Shown: piece after piece, positions 18,642 to 29,245 of the stretch
Layout of the letters: every line of letters begins with the position of its first letter
How positions within the stretch are numbered: the stretch's first letter is position 1
DNA from: Bacteroidia bacterium
Lineage (GTDB): Bacteria > Bacteroidota > Bacteroidia > M30B66
Direction of reading: 5' to 3'
DNA length: 64,000 nucleotides
Assembly (NCBI GenBank): GCA_019695235.1
Contig: JAIBAI010000001.1
Location: 62,001 to 126,000 of the forward strand
Position numbers and translations under genes: made by a program
Notes under the pieces: model-generated
Databases searched by the model: none
Seen by the model: the letters and a program-made list of their open reading frames with translations, nothing else
What the model was told of the DNA's origin: nothing

Positions 18642-21600
18642 ATGCGGATTTTTCTAATGGTATTACTCGGTTTACTGATAACCGGGCTGCCTATTGCAGG
18701 ACAAAACATATACACCGACAGGCTTGACGGGCAGATTTACCTTAAGGTAAGTTCAGATTATAAAGTAAGTGGAGGATACACAGATTCAGGGGAATTAGCC
18801 CCTGAATCTATTGCCTTTTTGCAGAAGTTCATTGATGCGTATCAAATCACCAAAATGTACAGGTCGTTTTGGTTTGCTGATGACGCTGGCTTGCGCCGAA
18901 CTTTTAGAATTCACTTTAAGAGCGCAGCGGCTATTGATAGGCTAATTCATGAATTAATGCGTTTACCCGGTGTTGAATACGCAGAGTATGTACCCTTATT
19001 AAAAAAGGACCATACTCCCAATGATATGGGAAGCAACAGTGCCAATAACGGTACATGGCACCTGCACAAGATCAATGCGCAACAGGCATGGGATATTTCT
19101 AAAGGAAGTACAGCAATAAAAGTTGCCGTTGTAGATGATGCCGTGCAGGTGAACCATCCTGACCTGGCCGCGAATATGCTTCCTGGAAGAGATGTTGCTT
19201 TAGGTACAAATAATCCAAACCCTCCAAACACCCAGTTCTCGCATGGAACCCACGTAGCCGGAATAGTTGCCGCAGCGACTAATAATGGAATAGGAGTTGC
19301 TTCTATTGGCTATTCAATAAAAGTTATTCCGGTAAAAGCTACAGATGAAGTTGACTATATCACGCATGGTTATGAAGGTATTACCTGGGCGGCAAACAAT
19401 GGAGCCAGGGTAATTAATATGTCATGGGGGGGCAGTTATGGGGGGCAAACCGGAATGAATGTGATCAACAATGCGTATGGCAAAGGAATTACTTTAGTAG
19501 CAGGCGCCGGCAATGATGATGTGCAGACTGCTTTTTACCCTGCTGCCTTTACCAATTGCATCGCAGTAGCCAGTACCTCCTCCGATGATGCAAAAAGCGT
19601 CTTTTCGAATTACGGTGTTTGGGTAGATATTTCTGCTCCTGGTTCACTTATTCGCTCAACGGTTCCCAATAGTACCTATGCGGTATACAGTGGCACTTCG
19701 ATGGCTTCACCACTGGTGGCAGGTTTGTGCGGTCTTGTATTATCAATTAACCCATCCTATACCCCGGCGCAGGTAAGGAATTGCATTACTTCTTCAGCCG
19801 ACAATATCAATAATGTGAACAGTGATTATATCGGTCGCTTGGGCGCAGGTCGTATCAATGCATACAAAGCCGCATTATGCGCACAAAGTTCTGTAATTCA
19901 GTACGATGCCAGTGCTTTAGAAATTATCCAGCCCCGCGCATCTCTTTGTGTAAACGGTTTTACACCCTCGTTCATACTTCGTAATAACGGCTCAAGCCCG
20001 CTGACCAAAGTTGATATCAGCTGGAATGTTGACAATGGGGCAAGCTCAAATTTTCAGTGGACTGGCAGTCTGGCACCTCAGAATCAAACCACTGTAACGC
20101 TTCCGGCAATTAGTAATCTAAGTGCAGGCAACCATACCTTTTCAGTGAGCACCGGAAACATTGTCAACGGGAACCAAAACGACCAGAACACCAACAATAA
20201 TAACCAGCTTGTAAACTTTGTTGTTCTTCCGGAATTTGGCAGAGCACTCCCATTTATTGAAACCTTTGAATCAAATTCATTTGCTACCAACGGCTGGGAG
20301 ATAGAAAACCCAGATAATGAAATAACCTGGGAGCTATTTAACACTGCTGGAACAACACCAGGCAATAAATCAGCACGTTTGCCTTTCTGGTCCTATAGCG
20401 ACCTTGATGAGCGAGATGCCTTGTGCAGTCCGCCCCTGAACCTTACAGGTTATTCAAGCGTGTCACTGCGCTTTGAGCATGCATACCGGCGCTTTGACCA
20501 ATACAGTTCTGACTCGCTTATTGTGGGCGTTTCAACTGATTGCGGACAAACCTGGCAACGAATATTAGCAAGAGGTGAGGGGGGCAACGGAACTTTTGCA
20601 ACGGCGGCTGTTTCAACCTCCGATTTTGTACCGGCAACGGCAGATGACTGGTGCATTTCAGGAAATGTTGGTTCGCCTTGCTACACAGTTAGCCTAAATA
20701 GTTTTATCGGCAAACCAAATGTGCGTATCCGGTTCGAAACATTCAATAATTTTCAAAACAACCTGTACATTGATAATATCAATGTCAGCGGTGTTTTGAA
20801 TGCTCAGCCCCCTGTTGCCAACTTTAGTGCATTGCCGGGCACAAGTGTTTGCGCGGGTTCAACAGTAACTTTTACGAACCTTTCAACCAATCAGCCAAAT
20901 TCCTTTCAGTGGAGTTTTCCGGGGGGAAGCCCTGCAAACTCAACCGAACAAAACCCATCGGTAACTTATGCGGTTCCCGGCACCTATCAGGTAAGTCTGA
21001 CCGTTTCAAATCCTTCCGGGAGTAACACCAAAACCCTCGCCAATTACATTACTGTTAATGCATTGCCGCAAGTACAGGCGCAAGCCATTCCGGCTACAAT
21101 TTGTCAAGGCGAAGAGGTGCGGCTAACAGCATCAGGGGCGAGCGTTTACACCTGGAAACACCGCCTTGAAGTATTTAATGGGCAGGTAGTTACAATAACA
21201 CCCGACAGCAGCAAAGATTATGAATTAACTGCAAGTAATGCCCTTGGATGTCAGGTAAAGAAAAACATTCAGGTAATAGTGAATCCCAAACCATTGCCCC
21301 CAACACTGGTGCAAGGAAATGACACTGCTTTTGTTGTTTATTCACCTTCGCCAGTTGCCGGGCATTATGCGTACAGTGTTGCCACAGCGGGTGCCGGATG
21401 GGGTGTTCAGCCCTTTGCGGGTATTCATGTGAAGGGAAGACTTGTTTTGGCCCATGCAGACGGTACAGGTGATAGCCTTGCTTGTTCAACATTGGCAAAT
21501 GCTACCGAACTGGCCGGCAACATCGCAGTTGTTTATCGTGGAGATTGTGAATTTGGAATCAAAGCTGCCAATGCACAGCAGGCTGGTGCTATTGCCTGTA

Positions 21601-22445
21601 TCATTGTGAACAATGATGAAACGCTGGTATCAATGGCAGGCGGAGTCTCAGGTGCCAATGTAGAAATTCCGGTGATTATGCTAAAAGCATCAGCCGGTCT
21701 TTTGCTGCACCAGGCTATACGTGAAGGAGCTGTGATAGCTGGTATGGGACAGTTTAGAGGAGGGCAGGGGCCAATTTGCCCGGAGCAGGAATTGTTATTT
21801 GCACTTAACGAAGGGTATTTCTCCTATCACTGGTCGGATGATGGCAGCAGCGCCGTTGACACCTCAACACAACCAGGCTGGCTTAGCTATACCGTCAGGA
21901 ATAACAAGGGATGCGCCTATTCTGACTCTATTCTGATTGAAAGCGCTACTGCTATTGGTGCAGGCAATATTTTAGGTCCCTCACAGGTGTTGCTTGACCT
22001 TCAGAAACAATACAGCCTGATGCCACTCGACAGTGTGCAGTATCAATGGACTGTTTCAGGTGGAACACTATTATCTGGCCAAGGAACTAACGCAATTTCA
22101 GTACTTTGGAATGTGCTGGGTGAAGGATTTGTTGAAGTGAAAATAAGCAATAAAAAAGGCTGTATCGAGACACGCACCAGGGCAGTTTTTGTTGATTTTG
22201 GTGCTGCAATTTCAGGCTTGTCAAATACTTTGGTTCGCCTGTATCCGAATCCGGCTGAGGAGTATATTGTATTTGACAGGGGCAATATTCATCAGCAATT
22301 GAACTATCTGATTGTAGATGCATTAGGTCGTCAGGTGCTGGAAGGTGTATATACTACCCCTGTCAGGATTGATATACATGCATTTTCGCCTGGCGTTTAT
22401 TTCATCCAAATGGAGGATATAACAGTCCGTTTTATTCGTTTTTAA
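18642..22445 (+). CDS. S8 subtilisin-like peptidase with PKD, PA and T9SS type A domains
   Basis: Large exported protease of 1267 residues. Short signal peptide ending PIAGQ. The catalytic domain has D165, H201 (SHGTHVAG) and S353 (GTSMASPLVAG). The Asp motif reads VVDDAV where DSG or DTG is usual. Then a CARDB-like domain (about 425-530), a jelly-roll domain (about 535-715), a PKD domain (about 723-808), a PA domain (about 925-1030, RGDCEFGIKAANAQQAGA), Ig-like repeats and a type A sorting domain (LYPNPAEEYIVF to the end). Likely a surface protease; substrate unknown. Start at 18642 is chosen because the next Met (18657) would lose the charged start of the signal peptide. Confidence 0.92.
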   Translation: MRIFLMVLLGLLITGLPIAGQNIYTDRLDGQIYLKVSSDYKVSGGYTDSGELAPESIAFLQKFIDAYQITKMYRSFWFADDAGLRRTFRIHFKSAAAIDRLIHELMRLPGVEYAEYVPLLKKDHTPNDMGSNSANNGTWHLHKINAQQAWDISKGSTAIKVAVVDDAVQVNHPDLAANMLPGRDVALGTNNPNPPNTQFSHGTHVAGIVAAATNNGIGVASIGYSIKVIPVKATDEVDYITHGYEGITWAANNGARVINMSWGGSYGGQTGMNVINNAYGKGITLVAGAGNDDVQTAFYPAAFTNCIAVASTSSDDAKSVFSNYGVWVDISAPGSLIRSTVPNSTYAVYSGTSMASPLVAGLCGLVLSINPSYTPAQVRNCITSSADNINNVNSDYIGRLGAGRINAYKAALCAQSSVIQYDASALEIIQPRASLCVNGFTPSFILRNNGSSPLTKVDISWNVDNGASSNFQWTGSLAPQNQTTVTLPAISNLSAGNHTFSVSTGNIVNGNQNDQNTNNNNQLVNFVVLPEFGRALPFIETFESNSFATNGWEIENPDNEITWELFNTAGTTPGNKSARLPFWSYSDLDERDALCSPPLNLTGYSSVSLRFEHAYRRFDQYSSDSLIVGVSTDCGQTWQRILARGEGGNGTFATAAVSTSDFVPATADDWCISGNVGSPCYTVSLNSFIGKPNVRIRFETFNNFQNNLYIDNINVSGVLNAQPPVANFSALPGTSVCAGSTVTFTNLSTNQPNSFQWSFPGGSPANSTEQNPSVTYAVPGTYQVSLTVSNPSGSNTKTLANYITVNALPQVQAQAIPATICQGEEVRLTASGASVYTWKHRLEVFNGQVVTITPDSSKDYELTASNALGCQVKKNIQVIVNPKPLPPTLVQGNDTAFVVYSPSPVAGHYAYSVATAGAGWGVQPFAGIHVKGRLVLAHADGTGDSLACSTLANATELAGNIAVVYRGDCEFGIKAANAQQAGAIACIIVNNDETLVSMAGGVSGANVEIPVIMLKASAGLLLHQAIREGAVIAGMGQFRGGQGPICPEQELLFALNEGYFSYHWSDDGSSAVDTSTQPGWLSYTVRNNKGCAYSDSILIESATAIGAGNILGPSQVLLDLQKQYSLMPLDSVQYQWTVSGGTLLSGQGTNAISVLWNVLGEGFVEVKISNKKGCIETRTRAVFVDFGAAISGLSNTLVRLYPNPAEEYIVFDRGNIHQQLNYLIVDALGRQVLEGVYTTPVRIDIHAFSPGVYFIQMEDITVRFIRF

Positions 22446-22476
22446 TCTCGGGTGAATCCGGCATAATCAAATAACT

Positions 22477-22484
22477 TATCTTTG
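22477..22484 (+). promoter_or_regulatory. fbp -7 element
   Basis: TATCTTTG followed by CTCCAC; the start codon lies 22 bases downstream. Confidence 0.6.
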
Positions 22485-22506
22485 CTCCACCTAAATCGAA
22501 GCATTT

Positions 22507-23556
22507 ATGTATCGTCCACGCCGGAATGTAGTTACCCTGGGTGAGTTTATTATTGATCGTCAGGCTGATTTCCCGTATGCCAAAGGTGAATTGTCAAGTT
22601 TGTTAAGTGACCTGAGTATTGCTGCCAAAATCGTTAACCATGAGGTAAACAAGGCTGGCTTGGTAAATATTCTTGGTGAGGCGGGAAGTGAGAATGTGCA
22701 GGGTGAGAGCCAGAAAAAACTTGATGTATTTGCCAATGAGCAATTTCTGGCTGCATTGGCTTCAGGAAGCGAATGTGCTGCGGTTGCATCTGAAGAAAAT
22801 GATGACATAATCATCTTTGATGGCACCAGCAGTGCCGGGAAATATGTTGTTGCAATTGACCCCCTGGATGGTTCTTCAAACATTGATGTCAACGTGTCAA
22901 TAGGTACTATTTTTTCGATTTACCGGCGAAAGACCAAAAACATGCCTGCAAGCATGGAAGATTTCCTGCAAAGGGGGTATGATCAGGTGGCTGCCGGATA
23001 TATTGTTTATGGTTCTTCAACAATGTTGGTTTATACCACCGGAAATGGGGTGAATGGCTTTACCCTTGACCCTTCAATCGGAGAATTTTGTCTTTCACAT
23101 CCGGATATGCGTATGCCCAAAACAGGCAGTGTTTATTCAGTAAACCAAGGTAACTTTATTCATTTTCCGGAAGGGGTGAAAAGGTACATTAAAAGCTGCC
23201 AGATGGATGACAAGGCAAATAAGAAGCCATATAGTCTCCGGTACATTGGTTCATTGGTGAGCGACTTTCACCGCAACCTGATAAAAGGAGGGATCTATAT
23301 TTATCCACCCACGCTTCACGCGCCGAAAGGCAAGCTGCGTCTGTTGTATGAGTGCAATCCATTGGCAATGATTGCAGAGCAGGCCGGAGGGAAGGCTTCA
23401 GATGGTTTTGGAGATATATTAGACGTTCAGCCGGAAGAATTACATCAGCGCATACCCTTGTATATTGGCTCCGAGGCGATGGTAGAAGAAACCTTACAGT
23501 TTTTGCGTGAATTCAAGGATGAAAATGTACATCCTTCGCTGGTTACACAGCTCTGA
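22507..23556 (+). CDS. fbp: class 1 fructose-1,6-bisphosphatase
   Basis: Gluconeogenic enzyme that hydrolyses fructose 1,6-bisphosphate to fructose 6-phosphate. 349 residues. The metal-binding sugar-phosphatase motif [10 protein letters not shown] (from 118) and the C-terminal block [15 protein letters not shown] are clear, and VASEEND supplies the upstream acidic residues. Single gene with its own promoter; it ends 5 bases from the convergent ald gene. Confidence 0.96.
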   Translation: MYRPRRNVVTLGEFIIDRQADFPYAKGELSSLLSDLSIAAKIVNHEVNKAGLVNILGEAGSENVQGESQKKLDVFANEQFLAALASGSECAAVASEENDDIIIFDGTSSAGKYVVAIDPLDGSSNIDVNVSIGTIFSIYRRKTKNMPASMEDFLQRGYDQVAAGYIVYGSSTMLVYTTGNGVNGFTLDPSIGEFCLSHPDMRMPKTGSVYSVNQGNFIHFPEGVKRYIKSCQMDDKANKKPYSLRYIGSLVSDFHRNLIKGGIYIYPPTLHAPKGKLRLLYECNPLAMIAEQAGGKASDGFGDILDVQPEELHQRIPLYIGSEAMVEETLQFLREFKDENVHPSLVTQL

Positions 23557-23561
23557 AACGC

Positions 23562-24791
23562 TCAGAACTGCGTAGCTGCAATCAGTAAGTCTAAATCTTT
23601 GTAGGGGATATTGTAAGTCTCACCGATGTATTTATGGGTAAGGATACCATTGTAGATATATACGCCATTTCGCACCCCGGCAGATTCACGCAGAAAGCTG
23701 TCAATACCGCCTTTCTCGCCCATGTCCATTAGAATAGGAGTGAAGATATTGCTCAGTGCCATAGAGGCTGTTTGAGGAACACGTGAAGCGATATTGGGCA
23801 CACAATAATGGGTTACGCCATATTTCCGGAAAGTAGGATTGGCATGATTGGTGACCTGGGAAGTTTCAAAACAACCACCCTGATCAATGCTGATGTCAAC
23901 TACTACCGCCCCGTGTTTCATGTTGCTTACCATTTCTTCAGTAACTACGATAGGGGTACGGCCTTCTTTACTGCGAAGGGCGCCAATTACTACATCAGCA
24001 TGTGAGAGCGCTTGCTCGAGTTCGCGTGGCTGAATGATAGAAGTAAACAAGCGCATGCCTAAATCATTTTGGATGCGCCTTAAACGATACAGTGAATTGT
24101 CGAATACTTTTACCGAAGCACCCAGACCAACTGATGCACGGGCAGCAAACTCGCCAACGGTACCTGCACCAATGATTACAACTTCTGTAGGGGGTACGCC
24201 GGAAATACCTCCCAGCATCATGCCCTTTCCCTGGTTGGTGGTGCTGAGATGTTCGGCTGCAATGAGAATTGAGGTGTTGCCTGCTATCTCGCTCATCGAA
24301 CGTACCACCGGATAAATCCCGGAGCGGTCTTTGATAAAGTCAAATGCAAGGCCGGTAATCTTTTTTGAAATCAGATGGTTAAAGAAATTCTTTTGTTGAA
24401 CAGTTAATTGCAGGGCAGAGATAAGGGTCTGCTTGGGCTGCATCATTTCAATCTCATCGAAGGTCGGTGGGGCAACCTTTAATACGATATTTGATTTATA
24501 GACTTGCTCGGGGCCATAAGCTATCTGGGCACCTGCTTCGCTGTAATCCTTATCCTGGTAGTTTGAGTTGACGCCTGCGCCGGTTTCAACGATAACATCG
24601 TGACCATTGTTTACCAGCACCATCACTGCATCAGGGACGAGTGAAACCCGCCGTTCCTGAAATGAAGTTTCTTTGGGGATGCCAATATTTAATCTGCTAC
24701 TTTTTCTTTTCACTTCCAGCATTTCTTCCTGCGGTAGCATAAATCCTCCCTGGCTAAAAGGACTCGTAAAGGTTCGTGGCTTTTCCTTCAT
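23562..24791 (-). CDS. ald: alanine dehydrogenase
   Basis: Alanine dehydrogenase / transhydrogenase-alpha family, NAD-dependent conversion of alanine to pyruvate and ammonia. About 409 residues from the ATG at 24791; a GTG at 24800 is also in frame. The N-terminal domain has GIPKETSFQERRVSLVPD and the Rossmann domain has VVIIGAGTVGEFAAR, with the family residues DISIDQGG and TTP-equivalent region HYCVPNIASRVP. An N-terminal extension of about 35 residues precedes the usual start, as in other members from this phylum. Last gene of porX-tsaE-ald. Family members can be hard to tell from PntA, but the length and single chain favour ald. Confidence 0.88.
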   Translation of the reverse strand: MKEKPRTFTSPFSQGGFMLPQEEMLEVKRKSSRLNIGIPKETSFQERRVSLVPDAVMVLVNNGHDVIVETGAGVNSNYQDKDYSEAGAQIAYGPEQVYKSNIVLKVAPPTFDEIEMMQPKQTLISALQLTVQQKNFFNHLISKKITGLAFDFIKDRSGIYPVVRSMSEIAGNTSILIAAEHLSTTNQGKGMMLGGISGVPPTEVVIIGAGTVGEFAARASVGLGASVKVFDNSLYRLRRIQNDLGMRLFTSIIQPRELEQALSHADVVIGALRSKEGRTPIVVTEEMVSNMKHGAVVVDISIDQGGCFETSQVTNHANPTFRKYGVTHYCVPNIASRVPQTASMALSNIFTPILMDMGEKGGIDSFLRESAGVRNGVYIYNGILTHKYIGETYNIPYKDLDLLIAATQF

Positions 24792-24842
24792 TCCAAACAC
24801 ATTAGTTTAACTTGATTTTTCATTTTTAGAGGCTTCAGATTT

Positions 24843-25283
24843 TTAAACGGCCAGAGGTTCTTTGGTGCCGGTCATGATTATTTGCCTGGCTGATTCTTTT
24901 TCGCGAATTTGAACATTAACTGTATCTGGCGGCAGGAGGTCAGATATTAGTTTCGGCCATTCTATAAGGCAATAGTTACCACTTTCAAGGTACTCTTCAA
25001 ATCCTATGTCAAGTGCTTCTGAAGGGTCTGTAATCCGGTAAAAATCAAAATGATATATTTTTTTATCATCGTCTAAGCGGTACTCATTTACCAGGCTGTA
25101 TGTGGGGCTGCTAACAGGGTCGGGCGAACCAAGTTCGTGACAAACAGCCTTTATAAAGGTTGTCTTTCCGGCGCCAAGATCACCTGAGAAGGTAAAAACC
25201 CGTGCTGTTCTGAAGAAATTTATCAGAATTTCAGCTGCTTCTTCAAGCTCTTCCGGATGGTAGCAATCAAAGGTGATTTTCAT
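24843..25283 (-). CDS. tsaE: tRNA t6A biosynthesis ATPase TsaE
   Basis: ATPase partner of TsaB-TsaD in t6A37 formation on tRNA. 146 residues, family-typical, with Walker A GDLGAGKTTFIK, SPTYSLVNEY and the HFDFYR block followed by IEWP. It lies between porX and ald on the minus strand, 47 bases after porX. The Sua5 enzyme that makes its pathway's intermediate is at 10402; tsaB and tsaD are outside the window. Confidence 0.95.
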   Translation of the reverse strand: MKITFDCYHPEELEEAAEILINFFRTARVFTFSGDLGAGKTTFIKAVCHELGSPDPVSSPTYSLVNEYRLDDDKKIYHFDFYRITDPSEALDIGFEEYLESGNYCLIEWPKLISDLLPPDTVNVQIREKESARQIIMTGTKEPLAV

Positions 25284-25330
25284 GAAAACCTTTGGGTAAA
25301 AAAGGACTTGAATTTACAACAAATTTTTGA

Positions 25331-26884
25331 CTACTTCGCATTTAGTACCAAAAAAGGAATTAACATTTCTTCCATAGATATACCACCGTGCTGAAAGGTA
25401 TTTCGGTAGTAATTAACGAAATAGTTGTAATTGTTCGGGTAGGCAAAAAACTTATCTTCTTTGGCAAAAACGAAAGTTGTACTCACATGCTGTCTTGGCA
25501 GGAATATGTCTTGTGGATTTTTTATTTCGTAGACATCCTTTTTCTCGTAGGTAAGGTTTTTGCCTTGTTTGTAGCGCAGATTTGTGTTGGTATTGCGGTC
25601 GCCTACAAGTTTACTGGGTTCTGTAACACGAATAGTGCCATGGTCGGTTGTAATAACCAGGCGACCACCTCTTTGAGCTATTTGCCTAATGATATCGAGT
25701 AGGGGAGAATGTTCAAGCCACGAAAGGGTTATAGAGCGGTAGGCTTTTTCGTCATCTGCAAGTTCTCTTATGACTTCCATTTCGGTGCGGGCATGTGAGA
25801 GCATGTCAACGAAGTTGTATACAATTGCATTGAAACGGTTGTTCATCAGGTTGGGGATGTTATCAGCCAGTTTTTTTCCGGCCTGAATATTGGTCACCTT
25901 ATTGTATGATGAACGTATATCTTTCCCAAGACGTTTGAGTTGCTCTTGCATAAAAAACTCCTCATGCAGGTTCTTTCCGCCTTCATCTTCATCATTGAGC
26001 CAATGGTTGGGGAAACGTTTTTCTATTTCAGATGGTAATAGTCCGGCAAAGAAGGCATTTCGTGCATACTGGGTTGCAGTAGGAAGAATAGAACAATACA
26101 AATCTTCAGACTCTAGTCTAAAATATTCTGTAATAACTGGTTGAATGACTTTCCATTGGTCGAAGCGCAAATTATCAATCAAAATCAGAAAAACTGAATC
26201 GGCCTTATCAATCTCCGGCACCACCCTTTGTTTAAAAATGGTATGTGATAATAGGGGAGGATTGGCATCTTTACCATTGAGCCATGCCTGATAGTTGTCA
26301 ATGATATATCTGTTAAATTGGTTATTTGCTTCTGACTTTTGCATGCGCAGGATTTCTTCCATTCCTGCTTCACGCGTACGGCTAAGCTCAAGTTCCCAAA
26401 AGATGAGTTTTTGGTAAATATCTTTCCATTGGTCAAAATCTAACTTATCGCCCAAACGCATGCCAATACTTCTGAACTCCTGTTGATACGCAGAAGATGT
26501 TTTTTCACGAATCAAGCGCTTGTTTTCAAGGTTCTTTTTGATGGAAAGTAAAATTTGGTTGGGGTTCACCGGCTTGATCAGATAATCAGCAATTTGTGAG
26601 CCTATAGCATCTTCCATTATATGCTCTTCCTCTGATTTGGTAATCATGACAACCGGAATTTCCGACTTCATCTGTTTAATGCGGCTGAGGGTTTCCAGGC
26701 CACTTAAGCCCGGCATATTTTCATCGAGAAAAACGATTTCGTAGTCTTTTTCCTTTACAAGATCGAGTGCATCTTCACCGCTATTAGCGGTATCCACTTC
26801 ATATCCTTTCTCTTTTAGAAATAAGATATGGGGCTTCAGTAACTCAATTTCATCGTCGGCCCAGAGTATTTTAACCTTTTCCAT
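25331..26884 (-). CDS. porX: T9SS response regulator PorX (REC + PglZ)
   Basis: Two-component regulator of the type IX secretion system, partner of the PorY kinase in Porphyromonas. 517 residues, close to the known PorX length. The receiver domain has D10-D11, phospho-acceptor D54 (VFLDENMPG), T82 and K104. A helical linker joins it to a PglZ domain of the alkaline-phosphatase superfamily with LIDNLRFDQW and TTDHGTIR, which supply metal ligands. No DNA-binding output domain is seen. First gene of porX-tsaE-ald. The T9SS cargo genes in this window are plausible dependants. Confidence 0.93.
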   Translation of the reverse strand: MEKVKILWADDEIELLKPHILFLKEKGYEVDTANSGEDALDLVKEKDYEIVFLDENMPGLSGLETLSRIKQMKSEIPVVMITKSEEEHIMEDAIGSQIADYLIKPVNPNQILLSIKKNLENKRLIREKTSSAYQQEFRSIGMRLGDKLDFDQWKDIYQKLIFWELELSRTREAGMEEILRMQKSEANNQFNRYIIDNYQAWLNGKDANPPLLSHTIFKQRVVPEIDKADSVFLILIDNLRFDQWKVIQPVITEYFRLESEDLYCSILPTATQYARNAFFAGLLPSEIEKRFPNHWLNDEDEGGKNLHEEFFMQEQLKRLGKDIRSSYNKVTNIQAGKKLADNIPNLMNNRFNAIVYNFVDMLSHARTEMEVIRELADDEKAYRSITLSWLEHSPLLDIIRQIAQRGGRLVITTDHGTIRVTEPSKLVGDRNTNTNLRYKQGKNLTYEKKDVYEIKNPQDIFLPRQHVSTTFVFAKEDKFFAYPNNYNYFVNYYRNTFQHGGISMEEMLIPFLVLNAK

Positions 26885-26906
26885 GCTTTTGTCTATCTTG
26901 TGCGCC

Positions 26907-26914
26907 CAAAATTA
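26907..26914 (-). promoter_or_regulatory. porX -7 element
   Basis: Read on the minus strand, TAATTTTG, a full TAnnTTTG match, with the porX ATG (26884) about 22 bases downstream. No good -33 was found. Confidence 0.5.
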
Positions 26915-26949
26915 TTGGTACAAACTACAATAATCAGTAAATATTGCCG

Positions 26950-28194
26950 GTGAACCTTACGCACTTCAAAAAAAAAATTTTCAATGACCCTGTGTATGGT
27001 TTCATTACCATACCTGATGCCAACACTTTAAAGTTAATTGAACATCCCTGGTTTCAGCGGCTAAGGCGCATCCGACAGTTAGGGATGACAGATTTGGTAT
27101 ATCCGGGAGCGCATCATTCAAGATTTCATCATGCATTAGGGGCGATGCATTTAATGGGTCTTGCAATAGAAAACCTTCGTGGAAAGGGGCAGGAAATTTC
27201 TGAACAAGAGGCTTTTGGCGCCAGAGCAGCGATATTGTTGCATGATATTGGGCACGGACCCTTTTCGCATGCGCTTGAAAAATCAATTTTGCCAGGCTTG
27301 AAGCATGAAGAGTTGTCGCTGCGTATGATGCATGAGTTGAATCGCGAATTGGCATTTGAACTTGACTTATGCCTGAAAATTTTCACCGGAAACTATCAGA
27401 AGCAGTTTTTACATCAGTTGGTTTCAAGCCAGTTAGACGTAGATCGCTTAGATTACCTGAACAGAGACAGTTTTTATACTGGTGTTACAGAGGGCACTGT
27501 TGGATTTGATCGCATCATCAAGATGATGGATGTAATTGATGGCCAACTTGTTATAGAAGAAAAAGGAATTTACAGTGTAGAGAAATTTATTCTTGCCAGG
27601 CGCTTTATGTATTGGCAGGTATATTTACATAAAACTGTTATTTCAGCAGAAAACATGTTGGTAAATCTTTTGAAGCGTGCCAGGGTATTAACTGCGCAAG
27701 GGCAACAAGTACCAGCATCCAGAAATTTAAAGTATTTCCTGCGAAAGGGACTTGACTGGACACCTGAGGCAGGCGATATGGAAACACTTGAGGCGTATGC
27801 GGGCTTAGATGATTATGATATATTTGCATCCGCAAAAGAATGGCTCAATCATTCGGATAAAATTCTATCTGAATTGAGTCATCGGCTAATAAACAGACAA
27901 TTGTTACGGATACGTATAGAAAATATGCCATTCACGGATGAAATGGTAAACCGGTACAAAGAGCGCTGGCAGGCCAAAGGCAATAAGAAAGAAGATGCAG
28001 AATACTTTATCTTCACCGGAGAAATACAAAATAGTGCGTACCGGGTTGATGAAGAGAAGATTAACGTATGCTTAAAATCAGGTAAAGTGTTAGATATCAG
28101 AGAAGCTTCAGAGCAATTGCGTTTATCAGTACTTACAGAATCTACCAAAAAATATTTTTTATGTTACCCGAAAGAACTCGGGGAAACCAACTAA
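26950..28194 (+). CDS. HD-domain phosphohydrolase (dNTPase-like)
   Basis: Metal-dependent phosphohydrolase of the HD superfamily, 415 residues from a GTG start; a TTG at 26944 would add two residues. Motifs: [22 protein letters not shown], the HD signature [15 protein letters not shown], and [16 protein letters not shown], which supplies the late Asp ligand. These match the SAMHD1/dGTPase-like group, so dNTP or related nucleotide hydrolysis is likely but the substrate is not settled. It starts divergently from porX and is 4 bases before lpxD, so it heads the lipid A gene run. Confidence 0.9.
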   Translation: MNLTHFKKKIFNDPVYGFITIPDANTLKLIEHPWFQRLRRIRQLGMTDLVYPGAHHSRFHHALGAMHLMGLAIENLRGKGQEISEQEAFGARAAILLHDIGHGPFSHALEKSILPGLKHEELSLRMMHELNRELAFELDLCLKIFTGNYQKQFLHQLVSSQLDVDRLDYLNRDSFYTGVTEGTVGFDRIIKMMDVIDGQLVIEEKGIYSVEKFILARRFMYWQVYLHKTVISAENMLVNLLKRARVLTAQGQQVPASRNLKYFLRKGLDWTPEAGDMETLEAYAGLDDYDIFASAKEWLNHSDKILSELSHRLINRQLLRIRIENMPFTDEMVNRYKERWQAKGNKKEDAEYFIFTGEIQNSAYRVDEEKINVCLKSGKVLDIREASEQLRLSVLTESTKKYFLCYPKELGETN

Positions 28195-28198
28195 ACGG

Positions 28199-29245
28199 AT
28201 GGAATTCACCGCACAACAAATAGCAGACCTTTTAGGAGGCCGGGTTGAAGGCAACCCTGAGGTAAAAATTAGCCGATTGTCGAAAATAGAGGAGGGGCAG
28301 CCCGGTTCTCTTTCATTTCTGGCAAATCCAAAATACGAGGAGCATATTTATCGTACGCAGGCCTCAGTGGTGATAGTTGCTGAAAGTTTTGTGCCAGAAC
28401 AACCAGTTCAGGCTAATCTTATCAGAGTGAGTAATCCTTACAAAAGTTTTGCCGTACTATTAGAGACCTATAACAAGATAAATATAGGAAAAAGTGGAAG
28501 GGAGCAGCCGCATTATATAGCTGCCACAGCCGAAATTGGTGAAAATCCTTACATCGGAGCTTTTGTTTACATCGGTGAGAATGCACGTATTGGCAGAGAT
28601 GTTAAATTATATCCAGGCGTATATATAGGCGATAATGTGCAGATTGGTGATAACACTATTATTTATCCCGGAGTAAAGGTCTATTCAGAAACCTCTATTG
28701 GGAAAGACTGCAGAATTCATGCAGGGGTAATTATTGGGGCCGACGGTTTCGGATTTGCCCCTCAGGATGATACCAATTACCTTAAGGTTGCTCAAATTGG
28801 CAATGTGATTATTGAAGACCATGTTGAAATTGGTTCAAACACCACAATTGACAGGGCAACGTTGGGCTCAACAATCATCAGGAAAGGGGTAAAACTTGAC
28901 AATCTGATACAGATTGCCCATAATGTTGAAATTGGAGAACATACAGTTATTGCTGCACAAACAGGGGTGGCAGGCTCTACTAAAATTGGTCGTTTTTGTA
29001 TGATTGGCGGCCAGGTAGGTATCATCGGGCACCTTACAATTGCCGATAAGGTAAAGATTGCGGCACAATCAGGAGTTGGAGCCAGTATTCTGAACGAAGG
29101 AGAAATCATTCAGGGTTCTCCGGCCTTTGGTATTGGAGAGTACAAGAAGGCTTATATCGGCTTTAGGAAATTACCAGAATTGCAAGCAAAACTGGAAGAA
29201 TTGGAAAAATTAATGAAGGAAATTCAGGAACTCAATAATGGCTAA
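28199..29245 (+). CDS. lpxD: UDP-3-O-acylglucosamine N-acyltransferase LpxD
   Basis: Third step of lipid A synthesis: adds a 3-hydroxyacyl chain to the 2-amino group. 348 residues: N-terminal uridine-binding domain (to about 100), left-handed beta-helix of hexapeptide repeats (about 105-310) and a C-terminal helix that is a coiled coil ([18 protein letters not shown]). The catalytic His lies in [14 protein letters not shown]. It overlaps the lpxC-fabZ start by 8 bases. Confidence 0.96.
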   Translation: MEFTAQQIADLLGGRVEGNPEVKISRLSKIEEGQPGSLSFLANPKYEEHIYRTQASVVIVAESFVPEQPVQANLIRVSNPYKSFAVLLETYNKINIGKSGREQPHYIAATAEIGENPYIGAFVYIGENARIGRDVKLYPGVYIGDNVQIGDNTIIYPGVKVYSETSIGKDCRIHAGVIIGADGFGFAPQDDTNYLKVAQIGNVIIEDHVEIGSNTTIDRATLGSTIIRKGVKLDNLIQIAHNVEIGEHTVIAAQTGVAGSTKIGRFCMIGGQVGIIGHLTIADKVKIAAQSGVGASILNEGEIIQGSPAFGIGEYKKAYIGFRKLPELQAKLEELEKLMKEIQELNNG

